Positions 52,422-59,444 of a stretch of 64,000 nt of DNA are shown in pieces. The first letter of the stretch is position 1. Each line of letters begins with the position of its first letter. This DNA is from WYZ-LMO2 sp040514265 (GTDB taxonomy: Archaea; Halobacteriota; Archaeoglobi; Archaeoglobales; Archaeoglobaceae). The DNA lies in the NCBI GenBank assembly GCA_040514265.1, contig JBEVCD010000018.1:23479-87478 (forward strand), in the 5' to 3' direction. The notes under the pieces are model-generated. The model made no database searches and was not told where the DNA came from. It saw nothing but the letters and a program-made list of their open reading frames with translations. The translations under genes were made by a program, and so were the position numbers.

Positions 52422-54161
52422 TCACACCCCGAGGTTCTTCCTAATCTTCTCAAGAGCAGCCTCCAGAGCTGGCTTGTAGTCCTTCTCGAACTTCGCCCTC
52501 GCGAACTCCTCCAGACCCTCCACGTTCACTATTTCCTCGACCGTCTTACCGGCTTCGAGCGCCTTGAAGAACCAGTCGTTTATCTGCTTTATCGCCTTGA
52601 GTAGGTCGTACTGCTTCTCCGGACTGCAGTAGGTGTCGACCGGGTGGTAGGCGTACTGGATCAAGTAGACCTCTCTGATTATCCTCGCCACCTCAAGCAG
52701 CAGACGCTGCGACTCCGGCAGCGCATCGCTACCGACGAGCTGCACGATCTCCTGTAGATTCGCCTCCTCCTGCAGAACCTCCATCGCCCACCTGCGAAGC
52801 TCGGGCCAGTCTTCAGCTATGTTCTTCGCGAACCAGTCTTTCAGTGTGTCGACGTAGAGGCTGTAGCTCTGCAGCCAGTTTATGGCTGGAAAGTGTCTCC
52901 TCGCTGCCAGCTTGGCGTCGAGCGCCCAGAAGACCTTGACTATGCGCAGCGTGTTCTGCGTAACGGGCTCGCTGAAGTCTCCACCGGGCGGCGAAACTGC
53001 TCCGACGACGGTAACGCTCCCTATGTTGCCGGCGAGCGTTCTGACTCTGCCGGCTCTCTCGTAGAACTCTGCAAGTCTCGAAGCGAGGTAAGCCGGATAA
53101 CCCTCTTCGCCGGGCATCTCCTCAAGTCTGCCTGATATTTCCCTCATCGCTTCCGCCCAGCGGCTCGTGGAGTCAGCCTGTATCGCGACGTCGTAACCCA
53201 TGTCCCTGAAGTACTCGGCGATCGTTATGCCTGTGTAAACGCTCGCCTCTCTGGCGGCGACGGGCATGTTGGAGGTGTTGGCCACGAGAACCGTTCTCTC
53301 CATCAGCGGCTTGCCTGTGCGCGGGTCTTCGAGCTCCGGGAACTCTTCGAGAACCTCCGTCATCTCGTTGCCCCTCTCTCCGCAGCCTATGTATACGATG
53401 ATGTGCGCGTCGCTCCACTTAGCAAGCTGGTGCTGTGTAACGGTCTTTCCACTTCCGAAGGGTCCGGGAATTGCTGCCGTACCACCCTTGGCGACCGGGA
53501 AGAACGTATCGAGTATGCGCTGTCCCGTTATCAGCGGCACTTCCGGCGGAAGCTTCTCGACGTAAGGGCGCGGAATTCTTACGGGCCATTTGTGGTAAAG
53601 CTTGAGCTCCGTTCCGTCGTCGAGCACGGCGATCGTGTCCTCAACTGTAAAGCTACCCTCGTAGATCTCCGTAACGATGCCGCCCTTTATGTTCGGCGGG
53701 ACGAGGATTCGGTGCTCCACGACCTCGGTCTCCTGGACGGTCCCTATTATCTCGCCCGGTTTCACCTTATCTCCTTTCTTGACGATGGGTTTGAACTCCC
53801 ACTTCTTCTTTCTGTCGAGCCCGGGAGCTTCGATTCCCCTGCTTATGAAGTCTCCGCTGATCTCCTTGAGGACGGGCAGAGGTCTCTGCACACCGTCGTA
53901 GATGTTCCTCAGCAGTCCGGGACCAAGCTCTACGCTCAGCGGAGCTCCGGTGTTGACGACTTTTTCTCCCGGTTTGACGCCCGAGGTGTCCTCGTAAACC
54001 TGAATCAGAACCTTGTCTCCAGCCAAGCCAACGACTTCGCCCATCAACCCCTCCTCGCCGACCTTGACGAGGTCGTACATCCTTGCCTTCATTCTCTCCG
54101 CTACCACCAGAGGTCCGGAAATCCTGTATATCTCACCTACATACTCGCTACCTACCTCCAT
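52422..54161 (-). CDS. atpA: A-type ATP synthase subunit A (catalytic)
   Basis: 579 aa. Walker A GPFGSGKTVTQHQ, catalytic GERGNEMTEVLEEFPEL, RAGRVRTLAGNIGSVTV and SYSLYVDTLKDWF, with the extra non-homologous region of the A-type subunit (residues about 110-200). It makes or hydrolyses ATP. The start at 54161 overlaps atpF by 10 nt. Confidence 0.96.
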   Translation of the reverse strand: MEVGSEYVGEIYRISGPLVVAERMKARMYDLVKVGEEGLMGEVVGLAGDKVLIQVYEDTSGVKPGEKVVNTGAPLSVELGPGLLRNIYDGVQRPLPVLKEISGDFISRGIEAPGLDRKKKWEFKPIVKKGDKVKPGEIIGTVQETEVVEHRILVPPNIKGGIVTEIYEGSFTVEDTIAVLDDGTELKLYHKWPVRIPRPYVEKLPPEVPLITGQRILDTFFPVAKGGTAAIPGPFGSGKTVTQHQLAKWSDAHIIVYIGCGERGNEMTEVLEEFPELEDPRTGKPLMERTVLVANTSNMPVAAREASVYTGITIAEYFRDMGYDVAIQADSTSRWAEAMREISGRLEEMPGEEGYPAYLASRLAEFYERAGRVRTLAGNIGSVTVVGAVSPPGGDFSEPVTQNTLRIVKVFWALDAKLAARRHFPAINWLQSYSLYVDTLKDWFAKNIAEDWPELRRWAMEVLQEEANLQEIVQLVGSDALPESQRLLLEVARIIREVYLIQYAYHPVDTYCSPEKQYDLLKAIKQINDWFFKALEAGKTVEEIVNVEGLEEFARAKFEKDYKPALEAALEKIRKNLGV

Positions 54162-54460
54162 AGGTCAACACCTATCGCCTTTCTTATCCTATCTCTAATC
54201 TTCTCAACAACCTCCTCGCTACCTCCAACCGCCACAAAGGTCGGTTCAACTCTCTCTTCGATCTCCCTCCTCAGTAGGGGAGGGAGCTTGTTGAGAAGAT
54301 CGTATCTGAAGATTACGACTCCTATATCTTCCCTCTTCATAACATCCTCAAAAGCCTTCACGACGTCCTCGTCGCTGCTTATAGTGTAAGCATCGGTTAT
54401 TCCAGCCAGCATGAATCCCGTGTTGAATTCCTCGTCTCCTATCACGGCTACCCTCTTCAT
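54152..54460 (-). CDS. atpF: A-type ATP synthase subunit F
   Basis: 102 aa from the ATG at 54460 (MKRVAVIGDEEFNTGFMLAGI); the longer frame to 54508 lies in atpC. The Rossmann-like FMLAGITDAYT and VVIFRYDLLNKLPP match F subunits of the central stalk. Overlaps atpC by 4 nt and atpA by 10 nt. Confidence 0.9.
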   Translation of the reverse strand: MKRVAVIGDEEFNTGFMLAGITDAYTISSDEDVVKAFEDVMKREDIGVVIFRYDLLNKLPPLLRREIEERVEPTFVAVGGSEEVVEKIRDRIRKAIGVDLWR

Positions 54461-55473
54461 ACGATCACCAGCTGACTCTCTATCTCCTCGTTGCTCATAC
54501 CAAGCCACTTGCCCCAGCCGATTATTCGCAGGTTGTCCACTTCCGTCTTCTTCAGCACGACATACTGCAGCACGGGTAATATACTTAGCGGATAGTTGCT
54601 CGCCCTCTTTGCGATCGTTTCGATCCAGAGTTTATCGAAGTTTATCTCTATTTCAGAAAGCGACCTGCCCAACTTCTCCAGCGCCGGAGCGAACCAGTAT
54701 CCTTCGAGCGATTTAGCTATCTCGTCGTATGTCATGGCTGCGAGCTTTCTCGCCTCGTCTTCCGTCAGCTCGTAACCACCCGGGATTATGCGATCCATTA
54801 TTTCGTCCGTCGATGCTCCTTCGATCTTCAGCCTGAGAATGGTCTTTATGTTCCTGATGTCGATCTCCATCCTGATGAAGTTCAGGAAAAGCTTGGTTTC
54901 GAGGTCGGAAGCCTTTATGCTGAGAATTCTGCGGTAGTAGTTTTTGTACAGCTCGTCCTCGATGACGCTCATGGGTTGCGAACCTATTTTCGAGAGAACG
55001 TCGCCGTAGGGGGTGCCTTCGAGGTCCTTGACTATCTCGTCAATTTCCTTAGCTATCATGCTCTTCAGAACTTCTTCGCTGAGTTCTCCAGCCGGTATGA
55101 GGGTATCCTCTATAATCTCTGCGTCCACCTTCGCCCTCTTTCCCCTGATCACGTTTATTATGTTCCAGATGTCCCACCTTCTGAAGTACTCTGCCAGCAG
55201 AACCTTCGCGTCACCGAACGCTACCTGCAAAAGCTTTCTGTAGGTCTTGGCTAGGTTCGCGTACAGAGCGTGGTCGAGCAGGCGGGGGCCAGTGTATTTG
55301 TAGGCTACTTCGTCTATCTCCTTCTTGTATTCGGTCTCTTCGAGAAAACGCATTATCTCGTCGAAGCTCATGTTCAGCAGCTTCCTGATGTCCTCCGGCT
55401 TCAGCAGTCTGCTCTTCATCACCTTCGTCCGCGCGACGAGGTAAGCGTAGGCTGTCTTAGTCCTCGAAATCAT
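54457..55473 (-). CDS. atpC: A-type ATP synthase subunit C
   Basis: 338 aa. Helical socket subunit between the central stalk and the c-ring: AYAYLVARTKVMKSRLLKPEDIRKLLNMSFDEIMRFLEETEYKKEI, LEGTPYGDVLSKI, LFLNFIRMEIDIRNIKTILRLK. Starts 6 nt after atpE. Confidence 0.93.
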   Translation of the reverse strand: MISRTKTAYAYLVARTKVMKSRLLKPEDIRKLLNMSFDEIMRFLEETEYKKEIDEVAYKYTGPRLLDHALYANLAKTYRKLLQVAFGDAKVLLAEYFRRWDIWNIINVIRGKRAKVDAEIIEDTLIPAGELSEEVLKSMIAKEIDEIVKDLEGTPYGDVLSKIGSQPMSVIEDELYKNYYRRILSIKASDLETKLFLNFIRMEIDIRNIKTILRLKIEGASTDEIMDRIIPGGYELTEDEARKLAAMTYDEIAKSLEGYWFAPALEKLGRSLSEIEINFDKLWIETIAKRASNYPLSILPVLQYVVLKKTEVDNLRIIGWGKWLGMSNEEIESQLVIV

Positions 55474-55479
55474 TGTTGA

Positions 55480-56046
55480 TCACCCGAAAAGCATCTTCGT
55501 AACTTCGCTCATCTTCTGCTCGTACAGCTGGTTTAGCAGCTCATCGAACGTGAGGTTTATCCTCACCTCCCCACTCGGGTCTTCGAGCACGACTCCGCCG
55601 AGACACTCGATGTTTCCAGCGTACTTTAAATCGATGCCGAGCTCTTTGATTACCTCCTTGACGATTTCCTCGTCCTCTTTGCGGGAATAAACGAGCATCC
55701 CCGGCTGGGCGTTTCTGCTAATCAGAGATTTCAGAATTCTCTTCTTAGTCTCCGCATCCATATTCTCAAGCTTCTGTCGCACGAACTCGAAGACACTTTC
55801 AACGATCTCCTTCTGCTTGTTCAGCAGCTCTCTCTTCATCTCCAAGCTTACTATCGATAGCTCTTGCTTTCTAAGAGCTTCAACTTCCTTTTCAGCCTCC
55901 TCCCTAGCTGTCTTCAGTATTTTTTCAGCCTCGGCTCTAGCTTCCTCAAGTATGCGTCGGGCTTCTCTCTCAGCCTCTTCCCTTATCCTTTTAGCTTCGC
56001 TCTCGGCTTTTTCGCGTATCTCCTGAAGAATCGGTTCAAGGGGCAT
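55480..56046 (-). CDS. atpE: A-type ATP synthase subunit E
   Basis: 188 aa from the ATG at 56046, behind an AAGGGG ribosome site (the GTG at 56055, overlapping atpK, is the alternative). Long N-terminal coiled coil (KAESEAKRIREEAEREARRILEEARAEAEKI) and a globular C-terminus; it forms peripheral stalks with subunit H. Confidence 0.92.
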   Translation of the reverse strand: MPLEPILQEIREKAESEAKRIREEAEREARRILEEARAEAEKILKTAREEAEKEVEALRKQELSIVSLEMKRELLNKQKEIVESVFEFVRQKLENMDAETKKRILKSLISRNAQPGMLVYSRKEDEEIVKEVIKELGIDLKYAGNIECLGGVVLEDPSGEVRINLTFDELLNQLYEQKMSEVTKMLFG

Positions 56047-56051
56047 CCCCT

Positions 56052-56300
56052 TCACCCGTAGGCGAACATCAGTATGAAGCTTATGACGAGTCCGAAGATC
56101 ACTATCGTCTCCGGTATAACCGTGAACAGCAGACCGAGTCCCAGGAAGCCCCTGTCCTCAGCTATCGCTCCCACAGCTGCCGCACCTATGCCGCTCTCGC
56201 CCGCTCCGGCTCCTATGCCAGCGAGTCCTACAGCCAGTCCAGCCCCTATAGCGGCGCAGCCCTTTATAAACGCCTCGTCACTTATCAAAGCTTCCGCCAT
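56052..56300 (-). CDS. atpK: A-type ATP synthase subunit K (proteolipid), copy 2
   Basis: 82 aa, two membrane helices. Helix 1 is Gly/Ala-rich (AIGAGLAVGLAGIGAGAGESGIG); helix 2 carries the ion-binding Glu in VIPETIVIFGLVISF. Start at 56300 (MAEALISDEAF) after a GGAGGTGG ribosome site; the frame also reads from a TTG two codons upstream. The coding sequence is identical to copy 1 at 56656-56904 apart from the last Gly/stop codons. It lies directly beside the assembly gap and overlaps atpE's upstream start codon. Confidence 0.9.
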   Translation of the reverse strand: MAEALISDEAFIKGCAAIGAGLAVGLAGIGAGAGESGIGAAAVGAIAEDRGFLGLGLLFTVIPETIVIFGLVISFILMFAYG

Positions 56301-56314
56301 TCTCAACCACCTCC
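56056..56314. repeat. 259-bp perfect direct repeat, left copy
   Basis: This stretch is identical, by eye, to 56660-56918. It covers nearly all of atpK plus its ribosome-binding region, ending exactly at the start of the N run. Confidence 0.85.
56260..56314. repeat. 55-nt sequence repeated exactly on both sides of the scaffold gap
   Basis: The last 55 nt before the gap are identical to the first 55 nt after it (56415-56469). A whole-k-mer overlap of two contigs is the likely explanation: a gap that a scaffolder filled with Ns although the contig ends overlap. Confidence 0.8.
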
Positions 56315-56414
56315 NNNNNNNNNNNNNNNNNNNNNNNNNNNNNNNNNNNNNNNNNNNNNNNNNNNNNNNNNNNNNNNNNNNNNNNNNNNNNNNNNNNNNN
56401 NNNNNNNNNNNNNN
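56315..56414. other. assembly gap of 100 N
   Basis: Exactly 100 unresolved bases, the conventional filler for a gap of unknown size. The flanks are identical for 55 nt, so the true sequence is probably continuous and the Ns plus one 55-nt copy should be removed, unless further K/small-ORF units are collapsed here. Confidence 0.95.
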
Positions 56415-56455
56415 CCCTTTATAAACGCCTCGTCACTTATCAAAGCTTCCGCCAT
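56415..56455 (-). CDS. atpK: 5' end of atpK, cut by the gap (probably the same gene as copy 2)
   Basis: Codes for the first 13 residues of AtpK (MAEALISDEAFIK) from the ATG at 56455 and then runs into the N block. It has the same GGAGGTGG ribosome site upstream. Because the 55-nt flanks of the gap are identical, this is most simply the start of copy 2 seen twice. A separate third copy cannot be excluded. Confidence 0.7.
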
Positions 56456-56457
56456 TC

Positions 56458-56655
56458 TCAACCACCTCCAAGAGCGTCGATCCACCTAACGAGGTCTCCG
56501 AAGCTGTATCCAAAAAGTAAGATTAGGATTGCTATCGAAGCCCCCAGAGCGAGTCTGAACGTCGACACTAACCAGTAGTACTTCACAAGCCTCTCGACGT
56601 TCTTCTCGCTGAGCAGCTTATTCTCGACGAAGTCTCTGATCCTGTCGCCGATCAT
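56458..56655 (-). CDS. small membrane protein between atpK copies
   Basis: 65 aa. A charged helix (RIRDFVENKLLSEKNVERLVKYYWL) precedes one transmembrane helix (LALGASIAILILLFGYSF), ending GGG. The ATG at 56655 directly follows the TAA of copy 1, and its TGA sits between the ribosome site and start of the next atpK, so it is translated within the operon. Not a standard A-type subunit by length or sequence, and I do not recognise it. Candidate accessory or assembly factor for the c-ring (inference). Confidence 0.7.
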   Translation of the reverse strand: MIGDRIRDFVENKLLSEKNVERLVKYYWLVSTFRLALGASIAILILLFGYSFGDLVRWIDALGGG

Positions 56656-56904
56656 TTAACCGTAGGCGAACATCAGTATGAAGCTTATGACGAGTCCGAA
56701 GATCACTATCGTCTCCGGTATAACCGTGAACAGCAGACCGAGTCCCAGGAAGCCCCTGTCCTCAGCTATCGCTCCCACAGCTGCCGCACCTATGCCGCTC
56801 TCGCCCGCTCCGGCTCCTATGCCAGCGAGTCCTACAGCCAGTCCAGCCCCTATAGCGGCGCAGCCCTTTATAAACGCCTCGTCACTTATCAAAGCTTCCG
56901 CCAT
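56656..56904 (-). CDS. atpK: A-type ATP synthase subunit K (proteolipid), copy 1
   Basis: 82 aa, identical in amino acids to copy 2, with the ion-binding Glu in VIPETIVIFG. Start at 56904 after GGAGGTGG, following atpI by 13 nt. The usual operon order places K after I, so this is the canonical position. Confidence 0.93.
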   Translation of the reverse strand: MAEALISDEAFIKGCAAIGAGLAVGLAGIGAGAGESGIGAAAVGAIAEDRGFLGLGLLFTVIPETIVIFGLVISFILMFAYG

Positions 56905-56918
56905 TCTCAACCACCTCC
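56660..56918. repeat. 259-bp perfect direct repeat, right copy
   Basis: Identical to 56056-56314. Beyond the shared ribosome site the flanks diverge (atpI tail here, the small ORF upstream of the other copy). Confidence 0.85.
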
Positions 56919-58975
56919 TACTCCTCTATAAACTTCTTAATTCTCCCAAACGGAGCGTAAGCCCTACCACCACCTTCGAAGAACTTCGTGAAGAACTCCA
57001 CGTAGTGCAGACGCAACGACTGTAAGCCGGGGTCGAGGATTCCCAGCAGCAGGTTTCCGAAGTGACCTATGAGCAGCAGCAGTATTGCGAGAGGCAGTAT
57101 AGCCATGCCGGGCGGTGTTCCGACCTTGATAGCCAGGTAGTTTATGACGAAGGCTATGTAGACCGACGACAGCCCGATAGCCAGCAGTCGCGCGTAGCTG
57201 ATTATCTGCCCGAACCACGTGAGCAGCTCGACAGCCATGAAGATTCCGTAGACACCCATCTTCGGGATCTCCGCCTTCAGGAAGAGCGCGAACCACACAA
57301 CTATAAGCGGAAGAGCTACCTTGTAGAAGACGTTGGCTCCGCTCTCCCAGCCGTCTACGAGTCCTGGAATCGGCAGCGGAGGAGCGTTGGGCGGTGGAGG
57401 CGGCAGTATCTCCCCGAAACCGTTCGGCGGAGGATACGAGAAGACTCCGAGGTTGTATGCAAATCCGAGGATCATCATCACAAGTCCGAGGACGCCGATG
57501 AACCAGCTGCCCTTTTCGAGGACCGCCTCTTTGAACCCGTGCTCGACGTAAACGTTGTAGAACCCCAGCGCGAATCCCCAGAGCATTTTGAACATACCTA
57601 TTGCCAGAACGATGAACATCAGCGCCTTCACTCCGAACTCCTCGACTCTATCGAAGATCGGGTGGTGGTGGTTGAACTCGTAAAGAGCGTAAAGCAACCC
57701 GCCGGCGAAGTGTACCTCTTCAGCTTCCTCGAAGCCGGGGACGACGAAGGGTCCGAAGAACTCCCCGTATATGAAGCCGAAGATAATCGAAGATATTCCG
57801 CAGTACACTCCTATGTTAAGTAGGCGCTGCCAGCCCTCGGTCTTGAATATCCTCTTCATGTAGAGGGCGAGGAGGGTTATCAGCAGACCGTAACCCATGT
57901 CCCCGAGCATCATTCCGAAGAAGATCGTGAAGAAGATCGACATTATCCAGGTGGGGTCGAGTTCCTTGTAGCGGGGCGTTGCGTACGTGAGTGTGAAGAC
58001 CTCGAAGTTTCTCACGCCGGGAGGATTGCTGAGTTTCGTCGGAGGAACGTCTCCCTTCTCCTCCTCAAGAATTTCAACCGAAACGCCGCCCGCTTCAACC
58101 TGTCTCCTGAACTCTTCGAAATTCCTCGCCGGGACGTAGCCGACGATTACGAACGTGTACTTGGACACGAGTGTTCTCAGCGGAAGTTCGGATTTATCGA
58201 GCTCCGAGCTGAGGTACTCCTCTATCGCCAGGAGGAGTTCGGTCTCTCTGACCTTTATCTCCTCTATCTCCGCTTCGAGCTGCTTCCTCTTCTCCTGCAG
58301 CTCGTTCTTCTCTCTCTCTATCTCCGCAATTCTGGCGTCGTAGTCCTCGATGTCCGGAACAGCTATCTCTCTGAACCCGAGAGTCTGGAGAACCTTGAAC
58401 ACCTCTTCGCCGTGCTCAGCCTTCACGAACACGGCGACTACGAGCTCCTTACCGTAGGTTACCTTTACGATGTCGAAGAGGTCCGTTACCTTCCTGATCT
58501 CCTCGGTGGGGTCTTCCTTGACGAACCCGACGAAAGTTGCCAGACTCCTGTAACCCTTCAGAAGCTTCGGCGGAATGCCTATGAGTTTGAGCGGCTCTAT
58601 AATCTTCAGCTCTTCATCCAAGGCTCTTATCCTTTCTTCTATGCTCTTTATCTCTTCAATCCTCTTCCCTATCTGCTCGTTGTACTCTTCGAGCTTTCTG
58701 CTAAGCTGCTCCTCGATCTCCTTGCTCCTGTACTTCCTCTTCGGAACTATCCGCGAAGGGTCGATCTTCAGGTATGAAATGTAGCTCCTGAGCTGCAGAA
58801 GGTTTCTGGATATTGTCGAAGCTTTCTCCAGCGGCTCGCCGGTTTTGAAGTACTCCTCCTCCTTCGGGTCCTCTATGTGCAGGAGGTTTAGCCTGTAGAG
58901 GAGGTCGGATACACTTTCAAGTCTTTCGCGCGGTCCCACTACGGAGACCTTAACCATTCGTTCGGGCTTAAGCAT
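56918..58975 (-). CDS. atpI: A-type ATP synthase subunit I (stator/a-subunit)
   Basis: 685 aa. A long soluble N-terminal half (residues 1 to about 340, with coiled coils such as REKNELQEKRKQLEAEIEEI) and a C-terminal half with about seven or eight spans, containing the proton-channel region FFTIFFGMMLGDMGYGLL, WFGQIISYARLLAIGLSSVYIAF and LHYVEFFTKFFEGGGRAYAPF. It provides the ion half-channels that face the c-ring. ATG at 58975 overlaps atpH; an ATG six codons later is also possible. Confidence 0.95.
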   Translation of the reverse strand: MLKPERMVKVSVVGPRERLESVSDLLYRLNLLHIEDPKEEEYFKTGEPLEKASTISRNLLQLRSYISYLKIDPSRIVPKRKYRSKEIEEQLSRKLEEYNEQIGKRIEEIKSIEERIRALDEELKIIEPLKLIGIPPKLLKGYRSLATFVGFVKEDPTEEIRKVTDLFDIVKVTYGKELVVAVFVKAEHGEEVFKVLQTLGFREIAVPDIEDYDARIAEIEREKNELQEKRKQLEAEIEEIKVRETELLLAIEEYLSSELDKSELPLRTLVSKYTFVIVGYVPARNFEEFRRQVEAGGVSVEILEEEKGDVPPTKLSNPPGVRNFEVFTLTYATPRYKELDPTWIMSIFFTIFFGMMLGDMGYGLLITLLALYMKRIFKTEGWQRLLNIGVYCGISSIIFGFIYGEFFGPFVVPGFEEAEEVHFAGGLLYALYEFNHHHPIFDRVEEFGVKALMFIVLAIGMFKMLWGFALGFYNVYVEHGFKEAVLEKGSWFIGVLGLVMMILGFAYNLGVFSYPPPNGFGEILPPPPPNAPPLPIPGLVDGWESGANVFYKVALPLIVVWFALFLKAEIPKMGVYGIFMAVELLTWFGQIISYARLLAIGLSSVYIAFVINYLAIKVGTPPGMAILPLAILLLLIGHFGNLLLGILDPGLQSLRLHYVEFFTKFFEGGGRAYAPFGRIKKFIEE

Positions 58976-59297
58976 GTTCGACCGACCTCACGAACTCTTC
59001 GTAAAGAAAATCGACGGCTTTCTGAATGTTCGACTTCCCTCTGCTCTCGAACTCCTCTATCTCCTTCATCCTCGCCTTCCTTATCTCCTCCTTCTGCTGC
59101 TCTATTTCAGCCCTGGCTTTTTCGAGGATCTCGGCTTTAACCTTCGCAGCCTCCGCCTCCGCCTCCTCGATTATCTTCCGAGCCTCCATCTTGGCTTGAA
59201 GAATCTTGTTCTTCTTCTCTTCTTCGGCAGCCCTGATTTTTTCTTCGGCTTCATTCTCGGCTTCCTTAATTTTCTCAAGTATTTCGGCTCTGTCCAT
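58968..59297 (-). CDS. atpH: A-type ATP synthase subunit H (peripheral stalk)
   Basis: 109 aa from the ATG at 59297, behind a GGGTGAT ribosome site (59306 is the longer alternative). Nearly all coiled coil with Ala/Glu/Lys heptads (RAEILEKIKEAENEAEEKI, EAARIIEE-like region), ending VDFLYEEFVRSV. It pairs with subunit E in the peripheral stalks. First gene of the operon, overlapping atpI by 8 nt. Confidence 0.9.
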   Translation of the reverse strand: MDRAEILEKIKEAENEAEEKIRAAEEEKKNKILQAKMEARKIIEEAEAEAAKVKAEILEKARAEIEQQKEEIRKARMKEIEEFESRGKSNIQKAVDFLYEEFVRSVEHA

Positions 59298-59350
59298 GGT
59301 TATCACCCGTAAGTGATCAAACGCGTCCAGCGAGCGTGTTCGAAATCTTA

Positions 59351-59360
59351 TTTAAGTTTT
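59351..59360 (-). promoter_or_regulatory. TATA-like element of the atp operon
   Basis: Minus-strand ACTTAAATAA about 55 nt before the atpH ATG, predicting a leader of about 30 nt, in keeping with its ribosome-binding site. Confidence 0.4.
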
Positions 59361-59418
59361 GTTTTTTTGAACCAGCCATTTCTGTTACGATAAATAATTG
59401 CATGTAAAAGAAAAGGGT

Positions 59419-59427
59419 TTATAATTA
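59419..59427 (+). promoter_or_regulatory. TATA box of hdrA
   Basis: TTATAATTA centred about 24 nt before the GTG at 59445; a leaderless promoter divergent from the atp operon. Confidence 0.5.
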
Positions 59428-59444
59428 AATCGCAAACGGGCTGT

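Noticed and set aside
51063..52604. 513-codon open frame on the plus strand
   Set aside because: It is antisense to atpB and atpA, which have full family motifs. It is a by-product of high-GC codon usage and has no recognisable domain.
56303..56485. Open frame containing X residues across the N block
   Set aside because: It is an artefact of translating the gap; only the 13-residue start of atpK is real.
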